Notes under the pieces: model-generated
Seen by the model: the letters and a program-made list of their open reading frames with translations, nothing else
Database searches by the model: none
Told to the model about the DNA's origin: nothing
Shown here: positions 30,469-42,077 of the stretch, in pieces
How positions within the stretch are numbered: position 1 is the stretch's first letter
Layout of the letters: each line of letters starts with the position of its first letter
Source: Corythucha ciliata
Taxonomy: Eukaryota > Arthropoda > Insecta > Hemiptera > Tingidae
DNA: 64,000 nucleotides
NCBI GenBank assembly: GCA_038030265.1
Contig: CM075937.1
Coordinates: forward strand, 19,468,001-19,532,000
Direction: 5' to 3'
Made by a program: the position numbers and the translations under genes

Positions 30469-31221
30469 TTAAACTACTCTCACCGCCACGCCATTTAACA
30501 GGATATTAGGGCTAGTGTGAAATTTCCTCATTTTGCAGAAGTGTATCACTTGTGTTTTCTCTAACAAGAATGTAAATCCCAGTCTACTCGCGTTTCTATT
30601 GAGGATGTCAACTCCGCTCTGGATTCTCCTGTCCACGTCACTTTCCAGTGTACCCGAACTATACATTGCTATATCATCGACATATAACGACAAATTTACG
30701 TCATCGGGTATTCCCTCCGCTATCCCCTCTATAGCTATCAGAAATAGCACCACACTTAGCACAGAGGCTTGTGGGATGCCATTTTCTTGGTCGTACTTTT
30801 CTGATAGAACGTTTCCTATTCGAACACGTAAAGTTCTACTCTTGAGGAAGCCGGTCACGAACTTCATGATGTTGCCACTGAATCCCCATTGGGTCAGTCT
30901 CCTTATTATAGCAAACCTCCAGGTTGTATCGTAAGCTTTCGCAAGGTCAAACAGAATTGCAGTAGTGTGCTGCCTCTGCACAAACCCATTTAAGACCGCC
31001 GTCTCCAATTTTATCAACTGGTCAACAGCCGACATGCCCTTTCTGAACAACTGCCTCTCGTCTAGTTCCTTAACCAGCCGATTTGATACCATTTTCTCCA
31101 TTACTTTCGCTAGGCAGGATGTCAGAGCGATAGGCCTATAGTTGGACGGATTTGAGGGATCGTTTTTCTCTTTTGGTATCGGTATTATTATAGATTTGTT
31201 TATATGTATTATACCTTCCAA
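30469..31221 (-). pseudogene. Jockey LINE reverse transcriptase
   Basis: 250 open codons with the usual RT blocks: SIIIPIPKEKND, NYRPIALTSCLAKVMEKMV, ILFDLAKAYDTTW (first catalytic Asp), NGIPQASVLSVVLF and SLYVDDIAMY (YxDD). The endonuclease that should precede it is absent; upstream minus-strand sequence only to about 31335. The frame may have been longer originally; the C-terminal continuation contains stops. Confidence 0.88.
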
Positions 31222-31335
31222 TTAGCTCTTTTTCACCTTTCATTAAACAGTCGTACCCTTCTCCAATCAATCCAGCTTGAGGTGTTATCCACACCAGCGT
31301 TGCCAATTTCATGGATTTCCCGTCAGATCTCACAG

Positions 31336-31612
31336 TGGCGGATCCAAGGGAGGGACCACAGGGGCCATGGCCCCTCCCTTGGAGTCGAGGTCACTTGTTC
31401 AACAAAAAAAATCAAATCACCCCCATTGAGAGTCTTTTATTGTAATTTCTTAAAGTTACTGTGGAACTGCGGTCTGGGACAGACGTCCCCTGAGCGGCCC
31501 AGCGATGTCCATGTGCATCGGGACTTTTCCTTGGACTTTAGTTAGGGCTGTATGCGGGAAAGTACGTGCGCTAGTGGTTAAAAACGGTGATCATCACAGT
31601 GAGAGCCCTTCC

Positions 31613-31643
<31 letters not shown>

Positions 31644-31741
31644 GATTTATTTTTTGTTAACACCGTGTGAGGGTAAAACAAACATCGACAAAGGTCAAAG
31701 GTACACAGTAACAATATAACAATAATAAAAAACGATGAAAT
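31336..31741. other. non-coding; hAT-like terminus and (GA)n
   Basis: CAGTGGCGGATCCAAGG at about 31332-31350 followed by GGACC...GGCCCCTCCC looks like one end of a hAT-type element, but I find no matching second end. A (GA)n tract lies at 31612-31643. Nothing else. Confidence 0.4.
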
Positions 31742-32940
31742 CTATGGAAAATCAGAGTCCAAAAAGTTCCCAAGGCTAATAAAAGCGCCTTTCAGAAGAA
31801 AAGAATGAACCTCTCGTCGAAAGGACTCAAACGGAAGCGACCTAACTCTCTCGGGCACATGGTTGAAAAATTTAATGGCCCAGTAATTGTGGCCGTTCAT
31901 CGATTTTTTTAGTCTGCCTCCTCTAATGCGTAAATCCAGGTTGGATCTCGTATGATGCTGGTGGGTGTCCTTACCGGTAACATAGCATGAATGATTGCGG
32001 TGACAATGGAGTAGGCATTGGTACACGTATAGAGACGGGAACGTCAAAAATCTTAGACGGGAGAAGTGCGTCACACAGTCTTCCCTGTAACGAATGCCAC
32101 CCCCAGCCACAACCCTTATCGCTCTTCTTAGGAGACGAAAAATCCTCCCAATTGCAGCGTGACCCCAAACGAGAATGCCGTAGCTCATCGCACTATGCAG
32201 CAACCCGAAGTACGCCGTTCATAAGGCTCTCTCAGAAACTATTTGGCTTAGCTTCCTGAGTAGAAAGACACCCTTGTACAGTTTCTTCTCAAGATCCGAT
32301 ATGTGCGGCGTTAGCGACAGAGCAGGATCCACCTGATTACCGAGAAACTTGAATTTCTGGGGATTGTCATAGTCCATCAAATTTCGCAGACTGTATAACA
32401 TGGTACACGTTTTGTCCTCATTCACCAGCATGTTATTAGCCTCACACCAGGCAAGCCTTAATTTCAGTCGACTTATGCAATGCCGACTGGAGCTCTCTGT
32501 CTGCCCATGGCACCGTGGTGTCATCAGCGTAGAGCAAGGAGGAAAAACCTTTGGATTCGAGTGCTGCCGGCAAGTCGTTCATAGCCACGAGAAAAAGGAT
32601 AGGTCCCAGGATCGATCCTTGAGGCAACCCAGTTAGAACCGGCCGCCATTTCGAAAAGCGATTCGCAACTCTCACCGTTTGGTATCTGTCACTGAGATAA
32701 GACGATAGCATGCCACATGCCTTTTCCGAGAAACCAAACCGTCGGATTTTCTCCACCAAGATGTGGTGGTCCACTCGATTGAAGGTCCTTGAGAGATCCA
32801 CGAATACCGACGCCGTGTAGCTGTGATTCTCGAATCCCCTGAGAACTTCGTTTACGAAACCCATCACAGCATCGCCCGTTGAGCGTCCCTGACGAAAACC
32901 AAACTGCGAGGCATGAAATACACCTAACCTAGGAGGATGT
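31742..32940 (-). pseudogene. CR1-like LINE ORF2, RT and C-terminus
   Basis: Minus-strand pieces in order: FVDLSRTFNRVDHHIL (RT, 32780), LPQGSILGPILF and LLYADDTTV (about 32640-32540), LGNQVDPALSLTPHISDLEKKLYKGVFLLRKL (32340), then SYGILVWGHA ... RAIRVV and a C-terminus ending LDSDFP. At least two frame changes (near 32450 and 32220) inactivate it. The usual AFD motif reads TFN. The N-terminal part before 32940 is cut off by the R1-like fragment on the other strand. Confidence 0.85.
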
Positions 32941-34235
32941 TCATCCGTATCATTGGATGCGAGGGCGAAGGGCAGGATTGTGAAAGAATTGTTCCCCGAT
33001 CACGTTGGAAGGGAGAAAGAAGAGCTGGTGGTGACAAGAGGAGCGGTCCTACAGCGGTACAGTTGTCATAAAAGACCGCACCATACCCGGGCTGCAGATG
33101 AAGTTGAACCAGGTCATGAGGAGGGTGGTGTTTTAGATTAATGAGCACGCTTAGCGGCTGGCAATACAGAAAACGGAGATCATCATTCTCACGAAGGCAC
33201 TGATCTAGAGACAGATACCCTTTACAATAGGGGAGGAAGTGGTACGCACGACAGGGATGGTTATGGTTAAGTATCTGGGCGTCGTGCTTGATAGTAAGCT
33301 CAGCTACTGGGACCACATTAGGGGAGCGGCGGACAGAGCTTCAAAAGTAGTGGCCAACTTGAGCAGGCTAATGGCGAATGAGGGAGGCGCCTCACCGAAG
33401 AAAAGAAGGGTGCTCAATGCGGCCGCTGAGGCCTTCATGCAGTACGGGGCGGAGGTATGGGCCGGTGCGCTTAGACATAGAGAAGTATAGCAACAGAATA
33501 CTCGCTGTTCAGAGGAGCGGGACTCTACGCATTACCAGCGCATATCGCATGGTGTCGGAGCCGGCGACCGTGCTGTTGACCGGTCTGATCCCGATCGATC
33601 TGTCGGTAGCGGAAAGGGCGAGAGTGTATCGGAGAAAGAAGGCGGAGCGGGAGAAAACGCTCCAACTGTGGCAGGCGTCGTAAGAGAGTGGGTGGAGAGG
33701 CCGATGGACAGCCAGGCTTATTCCTCGAATTGAGCCGTGGACAGCGCGGAAACTCGGAGAGGTCAACTATTACCTGACGATGTTCTTATCTGGGCACGGT
33801 TACTTCCAGAAGTATCTCCATAGGATTGGCAAAGTGGGCGGTCCGGAATGTGTGTACTGTCGAGCAGATATTGATGAAGCGAATCACACCTTCTTCGAGT
33901 GCGAGAGGTGAGCTAGAGCTCGGGGGGACTTGGAGGTGAAAATTGGAGTGTTTTCATGAGACAGAGGGGTAGAGAGGTTGCTTGAGGGGTCAGATACGTG
34001 GAGCGACGTGGCTGATTTTGCAACTGGCGTCCTGAAGATCAAGAAAGCAGAAATTTATGCTCTTACAACGTCCGCAAGGGGCAACTTACCAGGCAATGGA
34101 GAATCACCCTGATGTGGGGAGGCCTAATCGGTGGAATGGAGGAATAAGGTGATGATGCTGCCGCGAGCGCCAGAAAATCCCCCCTGAAGTAATGCCGAAT
34201 AGGCGGTTCCGGGTGGGGGTCTCCTGCAGAGAAGG
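32536..34235. repeat. tandem duplication unit 1 (about 1.7 kb)
   Basis: The sequence from GGAAAAACCTTTGG (32541) to CTGCAGAGAAGGAGG recurs immediately downstream, offset 1696 bases. The unit contains the first part of the CR1-like RT (-) and the R1-like fragment (+). The octamer AAGGAGGA lies at the left edge, the junction and the right end. Confidence 0.93.
32945..34120 (+). pseudogene. R1-like LINE ORF2 C-terminal half, copy in unit 1
   Basis: Plus-strand pieces: MKLNQVMRRV and LAIQKTEIIILTKA-like text (33100-33200, shifted frames), VKYLGVVLDSKLSYWDHI ... AAEAFMQYGAEVWAGAL (33239-33480), TLRITSAYRMVSEPATVLLTGLIPIDL, then ECVYC...DEANHTFFECER, the C-terminal zinc knuckle (about 33850-33907), and a tail ending SARGNLPGNGESP near 34112. 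Several frameshifts and stops. Typical R1-clade end. Confidence 0.82.
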
Positions 34236-34625
34236 AGGAAAAACCTTTGGATTCGAGTGCTGCCGGCAAGTCGTTCATAGCCACGAGAAAAAGGATAGGT
34301 CCCAGGATCGATCCTTGAGGCAACCCAGTTAGAACCGGCCGCCATTTCGAAAAGCGATTCGCAACTCTCACCGTTTGGTATCTGTCACTGAGATAAGACG
34401 ATATCATGCCACATGCCTTTTCCGAGAAACCAAACCGTCAGATTTTCTCCACCAAGATGTGGTGGTCCACTCGATCGAAGGCCCTTGAGAGATCCACGAA
34501 TACCGACGCCGTGTAGCGGTGATTCTCGAATCCCCTGAGAACTTCGTTTACGAAGCCCATCACAGCATCGCCCGTTGAGCGTCCCTGACGAAAACCAAAC
34601 TGCGAGGCATGAAATACACCTAAAC
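34219..34625 (-). pseudogene. CR1-like RT fragment, copy in unit 2
   Basis: Duplicate of 32541-32940: YLSDRYQTVRVANRFSKW and LPQGSILGPILFLVAMNDLPAAL on the minus strand. It is joined at 34236 to the end of unit 1, so the reading runs into unrelated sequence after GFSS. Confidence 0.88.
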
Positions 34626-35965
34626 TAGGAGGATGTTCATCCGTATCATTGGATGCGAGGGCGAAGGGCAGGATTGTGAAAGAATTGTTCCCCGATCACG
34701 TTGGAAGGGAGAAAGAAGAGCTGGTGGTGACAAGAGGAGCGGTCCTACAGCGTACAGTTGTCATAAAAGACCGCACCATACCCGGGCTGCAGATGAAGTT
34801 GAACCAGGTCATGAGGAGGGTGGTGTTTTAGATTAATGAGCACGCTTAGCGGCTGGCAATACAGAAAACGGAGATCATCATTCTCACGAAGGCACTGATC
34901 TAGAGACAGATACCCTTTACAATAGGGGAGGAAGTGGTACGCACGACAGGGATGGTTATGGTTAAGTATCTGGGCGTCGTGCTTGATAGTAAGCTCAGCT
35001 ACTGGGACCACATTAGGGGAGCGGCGGACAGAGCTTCAAAAGTAGTGGCCAACTTGAGCAGGCTAATGGCGAATGAGGGAGGCACCTCACCGAAGAAAAG
35101 AAGGGTGCTCAATGCGGCCGCTGAGGCCTTCATGCAGTACGGGGCGGAGGTATGGGCCGGTGCGCTTAGACATAGAGAAGTATAGCAACAGAATACTCGC
35201 TGTTCAGAGGAACGGGACGGGACTCTACGCATTACCAGCGCATATCGCATGGTGTCGGAGCCGGCGACCGTGCTGTTGACCGGTCTGATCCCGATCGATC
35301 TGTCGGTAGCGGAAAGGGCGAGAGTGTACCGGAGAAAAAATGAGATACGATCGAACGTAAAGAAGGCGGAGCGGGAGAAAACGCTCCAACTGTGGCAGGC
35401 GTCGTAAGAGAGTGAGTGGAGAGGCCGATGTACAGCCAGGCTTATTCCTCGTATTGAGTCGTGGATAGCGCGGAAACGCGGAAAGGTCAACTATTACCTG
35501 ACGATGTTCTTATCTGGGCACGGTTATTTCCAGGAGTATCTCCATAGGATTGGCAAAGTGGGCGATCCGGAATGTGTGTACTGTCGTGCCGATATTGTTG
35601 ACGCGAATCACACCTTCTTCGAGTGCGAGAGGTGAGCTAGAGCTCCGGGGGGACTTGGAGGTTAAAATTGGAGTGTTTTCATGCGACAGCGTGGCAGAGA
35701 GGTTGCTTGAGGAGTCAGATACGTGGAGCGACGTGGCTGATTTTGTAACTGGCGTCCTGAAGATCAAGAAAGCTGAAATTGATGCTCTTACAACGTCCGC
35801 AAGGGGCAACTTACCAGGCAATGGAGAATCACCCTGATGTGGGGAGACCTGATCGGTGGAATGGAGAAATAAGGTGATGATGCTGCCGCGAGCGCCAGAA
35901 AATAACCCCTGAAGTAATGCCGAATAGGCGGTTCCGGGTGGGGGTCTCTCCTGCAGAGAAGGAGG
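34236..35965. repeat. tandem duplication unit 2
   Basis: Second copy, nearly identical to 32536-34235. It differs by scattered substitutions, a base lost near 34752, a small duplication at about 35213 and about 27 extra bases near 35338-35365 (ATGAGATACGATCGAACG...). It ends at AAGGAGGA before TCTGTG. Confidence 0.93.
34640..35837 (+). pseudogene. R1-like LINE ORF2 C-terminal half, copy in unit 2
   Basis: Duplicate of 32945-34120 with the same VKYLGVVLDSKLSYWDHI block (34934-35185). The last part is better preserved here: an open frame 35550-35837 reads DLEVKIGVFSCDSVAERL through LPGNGESP. Still inactive. Confidence 0.82.
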
Positions 35966-36318
35966 ATCTGTGTTTTTTTAGTGGGTAGAAATCGCACACT
36001 GGCCAGTTGAGTCGGATCCCCTGGGCGCGAGTCTTTTAAAGATTTTTCTACAGTCCGTAAAAAAAACACAAAAAAAATCCAATGGTGGAATCTGCGCTCA
36101 CAAACAAAACCCAATTTGGCGAATATTAGTCACTCAAAGGGCCGATTTAGTAGGATTGACTCCCAAAAAAAGCTGACTTCGCTGGGTTGACTATAAGCAA
36201 AGAGTCATTTGAAGGGTTTTGGTTCTTCCAAAAAGCATTCGAAGAACCCAATTTTGCAGTTTTGACTAATTCAAGAAGCAATAGCCTGACGAATAGCCGT
36301 GTATAAATGCAACATTCA
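35966..36318. repeat. degenerate ~45 bp array
   Basis: From about 36120, units of the type AAAAAGC(T)GA(C)TTC(G)CTGGGTTGACT recur about five times, the same family as inside the hAT-like element at 6640-7160. 35966-36110 has only A-rich tracts. Confidence 0.55.
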
Positions 36319-36454
36319 GGCCCGTATTTATGAACGTTCCTTGAAACTTCCTTGAGTCAAGGAACCATTGAGAACGGTTTTTATCACAATAAAAACAACT
36401 GTTCTAACGAATTTCAAGGGTTCCTTAACGTCAGGAGCGTATATAAATAAGGGC
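36319..36454. mobile_element. 136 bp MITE, copy 1
   Basis: GGCCCGTATTTATGAACGTTCC at the left, GTATATAAATAAGGGC at the right, with inner CTTCCTTGAGTCAAGGAACC and GGTTCCTTAACGTCA. A second copy of equal length lies 108 bases downstream. Right end slightly decayed. Confidence 0.8.
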
Positions 36455-36561
36455 ATTAGAGGTGAATATTAATTTGTAAGTTCTCTAGATTGGGTCCTGA
36501 TTTGTGCAAAATAGCAAGTTTCCTGGATGAATATCCGCGAAATTGACAGTTTTGAGTCTAA
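36455..36561 (+). repeat. family B units between the paired MITEs
   Basis: GAATATCCGCGAAATTGACAGTTTTGAG and a preceding ATAGCAAGTTTCCTGG unit, so the MITEs flank or entered a family B array. Confidence 0.55.
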
Positions 36562-36697
36562 GGCCCGTATTTATGACTGTTCCTGGAAGCTTCCTTGAGT
36601 CAAGGAACCATTAAAAACGGTTTTTATCACACTAGAAACATCTGTTCTAACGAATTTCAGGGTTCCTTAACGTCAAGGAACTTTCATAAATACGGGC
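36562..36697. mobile_element. 136 bp MITE, copy 2
   Basis: GGCCCGTATTTATGACTGTTCC to TTTCATAAATACGGGC. Inverted ends are better preserved than in copy 1 (GCCCGTATTTATGA / TCATAAATACGGGC). Flanks are CTAA and GTTAA, compatible with a short TAA-type duplication but not certain. Confidence 0.82.
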
Positions 36698-39600
36698 GTT
36701 AATTTTATCGGAATTGCTTTATCGGAATTAATTTAAGCAGAATTGCAAGTTTCAAGACCTTTTTTCGGTCTTTTGGTAGTTGGTACATCCTCCGCGAAGG
36801 GATTTCGCCGGAGGCAGCATGGAGCCAGTGGAGCAGTTCATTGTGACAGTCGGCTCCGGTTCTTCAGTTTGCCATGTCTGCACGAATCTTGCCACGTGCG
36901 TCGTGGTATTCTTTTCGTGGATTCTTCCCGAGCCCAAGGTCCTTCTTTCCAACAGAAACAATCTGATGGTAACCGTAATAATTATGTCCCATGGCTTTTT
37001 TTTTTCATCTACAAAAACTGACTTTTCAGCGATCAATGTGAATACTTACCCTCAGAAACAGACGTTTCGGCTCGGAACCCGATTATTTACGATATTTGGC
37101 TGGAAATTCCGGGTTTTTTGGGTCTCTTGATGGAGATGTCTTGTATATATCTGGGCCTGGATTTTGCCCAAGTGACTGTTACTGTATATATCTTTATTCA
37201 TTTGAACCATTATGAAAGTTTCTTTTTGTGTCGAGATAAAGCCATGGCGGGAGGCGGTTCATTCAGTTGATCGAAAATGTTTTTATTGCATTTATTGAAT
37301 TAGCCTTCCACTTAAAAACATAAAAAAAGTAGGGAACATATCGGGGCAATTATAGCTTCGTGTTTTTTTGTTTTTATTTTATTGGCCCTGGGGCCTTCGC
37401 TACATAAAATTCCGTTCTTTCCGGAGAAGGATAAAGAGTGAGAAAGAAAGCTCCACATACGAAAGCCACTCAGCGATAAGAGGGAGACCCGTGGAGTTGA
37501 AGTAGAAGAAGAAGAAGAAGCATTAAATAGCGCTTTCGTCTCCTCGAGGATCGTGTACTTATTTGGAAACTTGTAAAGAATGCTCCAAAGGTGTCTCTTG
37601 AGACAAACAACGTTGAATCGTTGTGTGACCCGTTTGGAAATTTAGTGCTGCTCCGTTGGAAAAGGCATAAGAAAGGCAAAAGAAGAAGGACACGGCCTGT
37701 AAAAGAAGACAACAACAAAAAATGGTGTTTGGGGAGGGGGGGATTGAATATGGTTGTGGAGGACAGGGCGCTGTATAACAAATATCTGGGGATAAGATCG
37801 CTGAATGAGATTCCAGGCGGTGACCAGCAGCCCTTTAAAATAAAATAAAAAGTGAATCCTCCAGAAATGGAATAGGCTCGTGCCGGACCACTCAAGACGA
37901 GAAATTCCAAGCATACCCCCGCCTCACCGTGCTGTAATACATTAAACTGTCTTTAATTGTGTTTGTACTCACTTCTTTGGTTCTCGTTGCTTCCTTTTCA
38001 GTTTCCTCCCATTCTGTGAAAATACATCTTCATTTCTCTTTATAAATAAATACGTTTACACCTAGAGGAGTGCTATTTGTTCCTCTGGTCAGGTAGCTCG
38101 GACCTTAATTACTTTTTTTCCCCCATTAACAGACATGGAACATTAGCCCCCCCCCACCACCACACCAGTCTATTTTGACGCGCGGCGTCCCTTCTACACT
38201 TTTAAACAATTAATTATTTATGTGCAGTACGTATAAAAAGCACGTATCGAATCAATAAATAAAAAACGTTTAAGCTGGTTGTGAACAAGTTTTTTTTTTT
38301 TTTAACGGCCGACAACCACCATGCCCCGAACTTTTTTCACCACTCATAATTGTTCCTCGGAAGTTTTGATACTGACATCGATGGGATTTGCCTTCAAACA
38401 AATTTCCATGCATAATGAAGCGGTGGCTAGCAACAGGTGTTAAAGATACTCATTTATTAAGAAAAACGAAAAAAAAAGAAGAGCGTTTGACCACTAAGCA
38501 CGGGCCGTTGACTTTACCGGAGCTTAAGGCATAAAGGGAGAGTGTGTAGAGCTTGAAAAAGCTACGGATTGTAAACCACACGCAGTAAAAAAAACAAAAG
38601 CTATAATGACGCTGGGGGGGGGGGGTGGACTGAGTCGGCGGGGAGTATTAAATCGTTCTTGAGTACGGGAAACTCGAGTCGAATCAAAGTCGATCGTCTA
38701 GAAAGAGAGTTCTGTGAAATAAATCTTCAGGTTGAGATTAGAAAACAAAAAAAAAAGTTGATTTAAATTTGACTTGTCAAAAGGATCGCGCGTCATTAAT
38801 AACCCGTTTAATCACACCGCGGCCACACACTCAAAACGGGGCCGTCCCAACAAGAATAATCATAACGCCAAAAAATATTACAAAAAAAAATTGAGTCCCA
38901 ACGCCCCCCCCCCTCCGCCTCACCACAAAATGACCACGGACAGCCCATCCCTCCGAGTAACAAGAGTCTCAAAGTCTGAACAAAAGTTAATTTTCTGATA
39001 CAACGATTTCTTGCATAATAATGTCCCTCGCTTCTTCATGAGGCTTAATTTCTGAATAATGTCGTCGGAACTGGTTCACGGATAATCTTTTTCTTTTTTT
39101 TATTCCCCTTTCTGGATTTTAATGCGATTTCCCACCCATCCCTCTCTTGACAATTTAAAAAAAAACAGGTTGTCCTAAACTAGAATCTACTTGTACCTAT
39201 CTAATTAATTAACGTTTGAAATCGGTATTGAATTTTAAAAGTTGACCAAGAATGCTAAGCTTTTCTTTTTTTATTATTATCATTATTAATTAGGTTCCGT
39301 GCATAATTAGCCTACTGGTTTTTATTTTCGAAATCCCTCTGAACGTCGTTTCTTGACCAAATGCGGTGTGCACAAATCAACCTTTCGAGAGTGATAGTTT
39401 TAGTTTCCTCGCTATTTTTTTTTTTTTTTTTTTTAATTTATTTACCCGGTATTACGCTCGCGTTATCCTAATTTTTGTTGTAAAACTGGAACACTTGCGT
39501 TTTGTAAGCAAATGAACTGAGGTGACCGAATTCTTGTCATTTTCTATTTATTTTTCTTTCGAAGCCAGACTTTCTGGTACGAATTTAGAGCGCGTTTCCT

Positions 39601-40719
39601 GGGGTTGTGGTGGGTGGGTGGGTAACGCGTTTTGCTAAATGGAGTCGCCGTGCTCGGTAAGTTGTTGATGTCATTGGGAAAGTTTTTAAAGCTGATTATC
39701 TGGATGCTCGCGTAGCCCGATTTCAAAACTGGTTAAAAACTAGAATTGTTCGATTGATGAAACTCCCTCATGGGTTGTGATCGGTGACTCTTGGCGTTTT
39801 TCCGCACGCTGAGAAAAAATTCGAGGGTTTACCCGGTGATGTTTAGCAGTCCTGGCTCTGCACGAAGTTGCAATTGCAAGATAGTCCATATTGTACTAAT
39901 TTAGCTGAACGGTTTTACTCTTCAAAAAATGCAAAGATTTGTTTGAGGAGGGTGCAATACTTCTACGAAATTGTACTGCAAAAACAAAGTGGGATACTGC
40001 ACAGAGTTGCAAAATAGTCAACACTGCTAAAAGATGGTTCTATTAAGTCACTATACTCTTCTGTAGCGAGTGCGCAAGAACTGAAGAGTAAAATAATGAG
40101 GTAAAAGGCTAAAATAGTTTAAAAGCTTCGTTAAAACAGAAGGTAAAACAGATCTCGCATTCTAATAAAAAAGCAGAATTGAGCCTGCTGAAAATGCAGG
40201 ATTGCAGGCTCATGTCTGCTGAAAAAACCGAATTGGGTCTGCAAAAACATTTGTGACGGAAGTTGACGCGGTGTGGCCTTATTGGGGGGGTCGTTCGGAC
40301 GATCCAAAGATGAGGGTTGAAGATGCAAGAAATTAAGCGGTCGCCACCTGTTGTTTGCTTTGAGTAACAGGCCTCAATATATTCTCAATATAATACAACT
40401 GCTTTACAATTTTGTTCGGGGAAAAAAAATACTTGTCTTCTTGGACGGTTTCCGTGCGTTGGTCGTGCTTCCGGGCTCCGGTCGTGCTCGCGGTCTGTTA
40501 GCGTCCCTTCGTGCTGTCTGTAGGTGTCGGAGTTAACCGATGGCGATGACCGGTCGTTGATCGGCTCAGTCCAGTCCGGTGTCGTCTACTTCGCCTGGTT
40601 CGGCAAGGACAGAGGGAAAGGTTCGGTCTCACTCGACGAATTCTGGGGCAGACACAAGTGTTGCTAAGCCCCGTAATATCTATCAAGTTACACCGAGGCT
40701 GAGGGAATGAGAAGAAATT
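36698..40719. other. long non-coding stretch
   Basis: I find no gene. It contains a family B unit at 36730, (GAA)n at 37502-37520, G runs at 37730 and 38612-38626, poly-T at 38289-38302 and 39417-39434, and a C run at 38900. 40430-40680 is GC-richer (CGTGC, GGTCGTGC repeats) and may belong to the gypsy fragment that follows, but I cannot show it. Confidence 0.5.
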
Positions 40720-41260
40720 TTGACCGGAGCCCTCTCAACGGTCTGGCACGAATGCCTATCGGCGGTCAGGTCCCACGATAGGGTTTCCCAACACAGTGTT
40801 CTCAAAAGCGCCATAATGTGTCGAGCCTCAGACCACTCAAATTGGCTTGATGAACTACCAGTCGTACTCTTAGGCCTTTGCTCTGCTTTCAAACCTCACG
40901 TTCAAGCATCGTCAGCTCAGTCGGTTTATGACACTCCTCTTCGTCTGCCAGGCGAAATGTTCGACAATTATTTCTCATTCTCTTCTCTATCTTCCTCCTA
41001 TTTAGATCGCCGTCAACGAATATTCTCACAAATTCGTCCTACAACCGTTTCCTCACACGGAGCATCCAAAATTTGTCAAAATCCTGCTCTGGAAACATGC
41101 TTCCACGTGTACCTTCGTTGTGATGCGGTAAAAACGACCATATTCTGGTCCCTACAAAGTCGTTCGCAGAGACAGCAAAACCTTCGACATCCTACTCCGA
41201 GGACAAAGAACTACGGTTTCCCGCGATCGATTGAAGCCAGCTTTCCCTACTGAACCATCC
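40720..41260 (+). pseudogene. pol: gypsy IV integrase C-terminal fragment
   Basis: An open frame with LKSAIMC, SDHSNWLDELPVVLLGL, FKPHVQASSAQSVYDTPLRLPGE (end of the integrase core and the segment after it), then shifted pieces [13 protein letters not shown] and, in another frame, a [19 protein letters not shown] tail with a DRLKPAF ending. The lineage differs from gypsy I-III: LVYG(T)PLRLPGE is typical of another gypsy clade. Everything before the core's second half is missing. Confidence 0.8.
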
Positions 41261-42077
41261 ACCACCAACTTCTCCACTCCACAAACATCCAAGCCGATAA
41301 CGACCGTCGAAACTCGGACCTCAGCGTCAAGTGGTATTCACGCACTCAACTAAGGAGGAGAGTGGTGTAACGAAGCGATTCAACAACAACATGTGCTGAC
41401 AAAAACATTTTCACACGACCCCCATAAGAAAGTCACGACTATCGCGCTCGAGATAGGAGCGGAAAATTGGTAATATCCGACAAGCGTGCTAAGTAGTGCG
41501 ATATGAAAATTTATCACACGGGTGACCTGAACTCGTGTGATAAAAACAGCTGATTTTCTATATTATCCTTTTTTTTTTAAACCTTGAGCCGATTTTAAGA
41601 TCGTTTAGCGTCCGTCTGCTGTCCTCAATAGGCTGTGGCACGCTTACTTCCCTTCCCAGACACCTTCTCATAATCAGTCACTCTCTCTCAAATCTTCTGT
41701 CATTGCCGGCCTTGTGAACAGAAGAGACACAAAAATTCTCATCTTCTTAGCATGAAAGATCAAGTAAGATGATTGTTAAGAAGAATTAAGGCTACATTTT
41801 CAAACTTTACTCATTAAACATTATTATTTACCTACTTTTTTCGTGATTATAAAAAAGTTATTTGATAAAAATCCCCCCCCCCCTCTTGGGTCGTGTGAAA
41901 AATACCGTTCACAACTCGAGTAAAAGTGAATATCGTTCCCGAACTCGAGTTCGGCTGCGCCTAACTCATCTAACAACGCTCGCACGATATTTTTCACTTT
42001 CCACTCTTGATATGAAATATACTATTTCGCACTTTGGGTTAGAAATGAAGCATTTTGCTCCTACCAAAGAAGCCGTG
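41261..42077. other. possible gypsy IV 3' LTR and flank
   Basis: A purine tract (AAGGAGGAGAGTGG, about 41351-41364) precedes TGTAACGAAGCG at 41365, a plausible LTR start (TG after PPT). A short hairpin TTATCACACG...CGTGTGATAA lies at about 41510-41541, and C8-9 at 41872. I cannot find the LTR's end or a partner copy, so this is inference. Confidence 0.4.

Larger units (their letters stand above)
28340..31335 (-). mobile_element. Jockey-clade LINE (minus), split by Harbinger-like copy 2
   Basis: Read on the minus strand: reverse transcriptase (31221-30469), RT-to-C-terminal region (30468-30097), then the C-terminal domain (29029-28560) and an A-rich 3' end near 28340-28380. The break at 29033-30094 is an insertion with a CAG duplication. 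Frameshifts occur in the parts outside the 250-codon RT frame. Confidence 0.85.

Noticed and set aside
31204..31545. 113-codon plus-strand frame
   Set aside because: It spans the junction between LINE antisense and a hAT-like terminus, so it cannot be one gene.
37470..37910. 146-codon minus-strand frame, one of the longer open frames without homology
   Set aside because: Its composition is dominated by L/S runs from (GAA)n and CT-rich DNA, there is no recognisable motif, and overlapping frames are equally open.
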